From Bradyrhizobium stylosanthis (lineage in GTDB: Bacteria > Pseudomonadota > Alphaproteobacteria > Rhizobiales > Xanthobacteraceae), in assembly GCF_001641335.1 (NCBI RefSeq), contig NZ_LVEM01000002.1, forward strand, positions 1,434,123-1,498,122: a stretch of 64,000 nucleotides of DNA, in the 5' to 3' direction. The translations under genes were made by a program, and so were the position numbers. Position 1 is the first letter of the stretch; each line of letters begins with the position of its first letter. The notes under the pieces are model-generated. The model was not told the DNA's origin and did no database searches. It saw only the letters and a list, made by a program, of their open reading frames with translations. Of this stretch, positions 61,207 through 64,000 are shown piece after piece.

Positions 61207-62124
61207 TCAGTTCCGCGCGGAACTGCGGCCGGCCCGCCGCACGGGGCGGGTCGCGGGTTCCGAGGCCGCGCGCATGATCCAGCGGCGGAACGCGGCGAAG
61301 TCGCGCTGCTCGGTCTGGAAGCTGCGATAGAGCAGGTACCAGCGCATGCCCTTGGGCACCGAGAGGTCGAACGGCGCAACCAGCCGGCCGGCAGCGAGAT
61401 CGTCGTCGATATAGGGGCGGATCCCCATGCCGATGCCGAGCCCGTCGGCGGCGGCCTGCAGCGCCTGGCCGTAGAACTGGAATTCCGGCCCGCGCGCGTT
61501 GATGCGGGCAAGGCCGGCGGCCTTCAGCCAGATCGGCCAGTCCTCGGGTGAGTGCGCGACACGGATCAGGCTGGGTCCCCTGAGGTCGGCCGGCCGCTTC
61601 AGGCCGCTGGCGAGGCGGGGCACGCAGACCGGTGTGAGATCGCCGGCGAACAGCGGCTCGGCGACGAGGCCCGGCCAGTCGCCGGTGCCGAGCTTGATGC
61701 CGCAATTCCAGTCTTCGCCGAACGGCACCAGCGCCCCGCCGGTGGTGAAGCGCACCTCGATGTCGGGCTCCTCGTTGCGAAACTCCGACAGCCGAGGGAT
61801 CAGCCAGCGCATCGCAAAGGTGTGGCCGACGCCGATGGTGAGCACGCGCACGCTGGAGGGCGCCGTCACCTGGGCGGTGAGGCTCGCCAGCGCGTCGAAG
61901 ATCGGCGTCAGCCCGCTCTGATAGGCGCGGCCCGCCTGCGTCAGCACCAGCTTGTTGGCCTTGCGCTCGAACAGCCCGACACCGAGCCGCTCTTCCAGCA
62001 GATGCACCATGCGGCTCACCGCGGCCGCCGACACGTTCAGCTCGAGCCCGGCCGCAGCAAAGCTGCCGGTCCGCGCCGCCGCCTCGAATGCCTTGATGCC
62101 GTTGAGAAACAGCAGCCGCCGCAA
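61207..62124 (-). CDS. LysR-family regulator, GcvA type
   Basis: A protein of 305 residues. The N-terminal helix-turn-helix (1-65) reads LLFLNGIKAFEAAARTGSFA and SAAAVSRMVHLLEERLGVGLF; the effector domain matches the GcvA-like group (DLRGPSLIRVAHSPEDWPIW). The start is a TTG at 62124 with GAGGG 9 bases upstream; no in-frame ATG is nearby, and the family usually begins xRRLPPLNALRAFE. It is divergent from the TSUP permease gene, a possible target. Confidence 0.92.
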   Translation of the reverse strand: MRRLLFLNGIKAFEAAARTGSFAAAGLELNVSAAAVSRMVHLLEERLGVGLFERKANKLVLTQAGRAYQSGLTPIFDALASLTAQVTAPSSVRVLTIGVGHTFAMRWLIPRLSEFRNEEPDIEVRFTTGGALVPFGEDWNCGIKLGTGDWPGLVAEPLFAGDLTPVCVPRLASGLKRPADLRGPSLIRVAHSPEDWPIWLKAAGLARINARGPEFQFYGQALQAAADGLGIGMGIRPYIDDDLAAGRLVAPFDLSVPKGMRWYLLYRSFQTEQRDFAAFRRWIMRAASEPATRPVRRAGRSSARN

Positions 62125-62205
62125 TGCCCGACCCTCAGGAAAGCTGATGCCAGGGCAAGATAACTCAGTTTGCGAAGGGGGAGCAAGCGGGGCACCTTCC
62201 CCTAC

Positions 62206-62340
62206 GCCTCTCCCCGCTTGCGGGGAGAGGCCGACACGCGAAGCGTGGCGGGTGAGGGGGACTCTCCGCGAGTCTTACTCTCACCGTCCCCGCGGAGGCT
62301 CCCCCTCACCCCACCCTCTCCCCGCAAGCGGGGCGAGGGG
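62206..62340. repeat. Dispersed palindromic repeat, family B
   Basis: CCTCTCCCCGCTTGCGGGGA at the left and CTCTCCCCGCAAGCGGGGCG at the right, flanking GGTGAGGGGG and CCCCCTCACC. Confidence 0.85.
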
Positions 62341-62393
62341 GTCGAACAGTTTGCGTCCCTTACGTCGCCTCGCCACCACAGGAGAATCCCCTC

Positions 62394-63173
62394 GTGACGC
62401 CCATCATGATCGCTGCCCTTGGATTGCTGATGGTCGCCACCGCGTTCCTGTCGGGGCTGTTCGGCATGGCGGGCGGACTGATCCTGATCGGCGTGCTGCT
62501 GGCCCTGATGCCGCTGCCGACCGCGATGGTGCTGCATGCGATCACGCAGATGGCCTCGAACGGCTGGCGCGCGCTGCTGTGGCGGTCGCACATCCGCTGG
62601 CGGCCGGTCGCGAACTACATGGTCGGCGCGGCCATCGCGCTCGCGGCCTGGTCGATCACCCGCTACGTGCCGGACAAGCCGACGGCGCTGCTGCTGCTCG
62701 GCGTCACACCGTTCATGGCACGGCTGCTGCCGTCGAACGTCAAGCCGGACCCTGACAGGCTCTGGCAGGGCACGGTCTACGGCACGATCTGCATGGGCCT
62801 GATGTTGATGACCGGCGTCTCCGGCCCGCTGCTCGACACCTTCTTCCTCGGCGGCGATTTCGGCCGGCGCGAGAAGGTGGCGACGAAAGCGATGTGCCAG
62901 CTCGTCAGCCATTTCACCAAGCTGATCTATTTCGGCGGCGTCATCGACCAGGCCGCAAGCCTCGATCCCGTGCTCGCCGGCGTCGCCATTGCAGCCTCGA
63001 TGCTGGGCACCACGCTGGCACGGCGCATCCTGGAAGCCATGACCGACCAGCAATTCATCGCCTGGTCCAACAAGCTGATCACCACGATCGCCTGCTACTA
63101 CATCGCCTATGGCGGATGGCTTATGGTTCGCACGCCGGTGCTGGCCGCCTTCGACAAGGGAGGTTTGCAATGA
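62394..63173 (+). CDS. TSUP-family (TauE/SafE) membrane transporter
   Basis: A protein of 259 residues with about seven or eight membrane helices, the TSUP fold: two similar halves, the first beginning FLSGLFGMAGGLILIGVLLA. The family exports sulfite, organosulfonates or similar anions. GTG 62394 has ACAGGAG about 9 bases before it. The stop overlaps the small downstream gene (ATGA). The divergent LysR gene may regulate it. Confidence 0.88.
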   Translation: MTPIMIAALGLLMVATAFLSGLFGMAGGLILIGVLLALMPLPTAMVLHAITQMASNGWRALLWRSHIRWRPVANYMVGAAIALAAWSITRYVPDKPTALLLLGVTPFMARLLPSNVKPDPDRLWQGTVYGTICMGLMLMTGVSGPLLDTFFLGGDFGRREKVATKAMCQLVSHFTKLIYFGGVIDQAASLDPVLAGVAIAASMLGTTLARRILEAMTDQQFIAWSNKLITTIACYYIAYGGWLMVRTPVLAAFDKGGLQ

Positions 63174-63400
63174 GCGAGACTGCCGATCCGCTGGTGCTGG
63201 ACTTCGTCGAATGGGTCGCGCGCGAGCCGCGCGCCTACGCCGAGGTCATCGCGACCTGGAAGACCTCGTGCCCGCGCCTCACCATCTGGGAAGACGCCGC
63301 CGACCGCGGCTACGTCGCGCGCGAGACGCTGCCGGGCGTGGGGCTGGTCATCGCGGTGACGGAAGGCGGCGAGAAACTATTGCGCACCAACGGGCGGTGA
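63170..63400 (+). CDS. Small hypothetical protein coupled to the TSUP gene
   Basis: A protein of 76 residues: VLDFVEWVAREPRAYAEVIA, TSCPRLTIWEDAADRGYVAR and ETLPGVGLVIAVTEGGEKLL. The look is of a small winged-helix-like domain, with one Cys. Its ATG overlaps the TSUP stop by 4 bases. I do not recognise a family; a role in transporter control is inference from coupling. Confidence 0.78.
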   Translation: MSETADPLVLDFVEWVAREPRAYAEVIATWKTSCPRLTIWEDAADRGYVARETLPGVGLVIAVTEGGEKLLRTNGR

Positions 63401-63424
63401 AGCGCATCGCTTCCGGCCGGAGGG

Positions 63425-64000
63425 CTATCGTGAGGGCGCCGCAAGCCGTGGCCGGATGATCTCGGCCATGCGCTCGGCCGACGTGCCCGGCGGAAAGAAG
63501 CCGAGATATTTCCCGTCGCGGTCCATGAGATAGATGAAGGACGTGTGGTCGACCGTGTAGTCGCCGGCCTCCTTGCCGATCGGGATCTTGGCAAAATAGA
63601 CCTTGTAGGCCTCCGCCGCCGCCCCGATCGCGTCGCGGCTCCCGGTCAGCCCGAGCAGCCGCGGATGAAACATCGGCACATATTCGGCAAGATGCCCGGC
63701 GGTGTCGCGTTCGGGGTCGAGCGTGATGAAGACCGGCTGCACGGCGTCGGCGTCCGGCCCGAGCTGCTCGAGCGCCTGTCCGATCGCCATCAAATCGGTC
63801 GGGCAGACGTCGGGGCAATAGGTGAAGCCGAAATAGACCAGCATCAGCTGTCCGCGGAAGTCGCGGTCGCTGCGCGCCTTGCCGGTCTGGTCGACCAGCT
63901 CGAACGGTCCGCCGACCGGCTCCCGATTCCACATCAGGATGTCCATGGTCTCGGCGGCCGAGCGCGCCTGCGCAGTGCCCGCGCAGGCGAGCGCCAGCAT
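63425..64000 (-). CDS. SCO1/SenC-family copper chaperone, probably partial at the right edge
   Basis: At least 191 residues. The thioredoxin-like fold carries CxxxC at C62/C66 (FTYCPDVCPTDL) and the metal His in DYTVDHTSF near residue 152, the copper ligands of Sco proteins used in building cytochrome oxidase CuA. A Met stands exactly at base 64000, but the visible signal peptide (MLALACAGTAQA) is short, so the true start is probably beyond the edge. Confidence 0.9.
   Translation of the reverse strand: MLALACAGTAQARSAAETMDILMWNREPVGGPFELVDQTGKARSDRDFRGQLMLVYFGFTYCPDVCPTDLMAIGQALEQLGPDADAVQPVFITLDPERDTAGHLAEYVPMFHPRLLGLTGSRDAIGAAAEAYKVYFAKIPIGKEAGDYTVDHTSFIYLMDRDGKYLGFFPPGTSAERMAEIIRPRLAAPSR

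Overview
The window reads as chromosomal core DNA of an alphaproteobacterium, most likely Bradyrhizobium or a close Nitrobacteraceae/Rhodopseudomonas relative. The reasons are very high GC, many GTG and some TTG starts, protein sequences of rhizobial type (RibH2-type lumazine synthase, CTC-type L25, NDUFAF7-family methyltransferase), the gene orders ribF-ileS-lspA-M16-M16, uvrC-pgsA-moaD-moaE and lgt-midA-pgeF, and several families of dispersed palindromic intergenic repeats. The species is inferred from my own reading; no database search was run. I see no tRNA or rRNA gene, insertion sequence, prophage, CRISPR array or replication origin.

Layout. 1-2772: leftward operon for a periplasmic dehydrogenase (GMC flavoprotein cut by the left edge, Tat-exported small subunit, VOC protein, monoheme cytochrome c). 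3076-3847: small secreted protein and convergent arfB. 3988-12449: one long leftward run ribF, ileS, lspA, an acidic secreted protein and two M16 zinc-protease homologues. 12682-15648: CheY-type regulator, HAD protein and a membrane-anchored degenerate EAL protein resembling TipF. 15791-20087: winged-helix/TPR regulator, methyltransferase, YihY membrane protein and a small membrane protein. 20180-24637: leftward uvrC-pgsA-moaD-moaE-prmB. 24887-29495: outer-membrane barrel protein, cold-shock protein, rlmJ, RNase T2 and small secreted proteins. 29658-33758: MarR/OmpR/EnvZ regulatory operon divergent from ilvE. 33976-40192: DUF2314 protein, hisS, tautomerase, hot-dog thioesterase, SAF-domain oxidoreductase, proC, YbjN protein. 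40604-42483: FMN riboswitch with ribH2, then prs. 42677-46890: dienelactone hydrolase, lgt, midA-like, pgeF and a lipoprotein. 47059-50192: ubiK-like, rplY, pth, ychF. 50318-57459: a looser region of small membrane, secreted, MaoC and SnoaL-like genes, with many repeats. 57543-63400: uvrB, zinc ribbon, LysR, TSUP permease. The right edge cuts a SCO-family copper chaperone gene.

The genes are mainly housekeeping: translation (ileS, hisS, rplY, pth, ychF, arfB, prmB, rlmJ), nucleotide excision repair (uvrB, uvrC), flavin supply (ribF, ribH2 under an FMN riboswitch), lipoprotein processing (lgt, lspA), molybdopterin synthesis (moaD, moaE) and phospholipid synthesis (pgsA). I did not find a clearly new multi-gene system. 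The most useful leads are a perfect TTAA-N7-TTAAC CtrA-type site before an outer-membrane protein gene, a degenerate zinc ribbon in IleS, the TipF-like EAL protein, a pair of facing single-helix microproteins of 48 and 45 residues, a repeat element that supplies the last codons and stop of an oxidoreductase gene, and an orphan beta-rich secreted protein.
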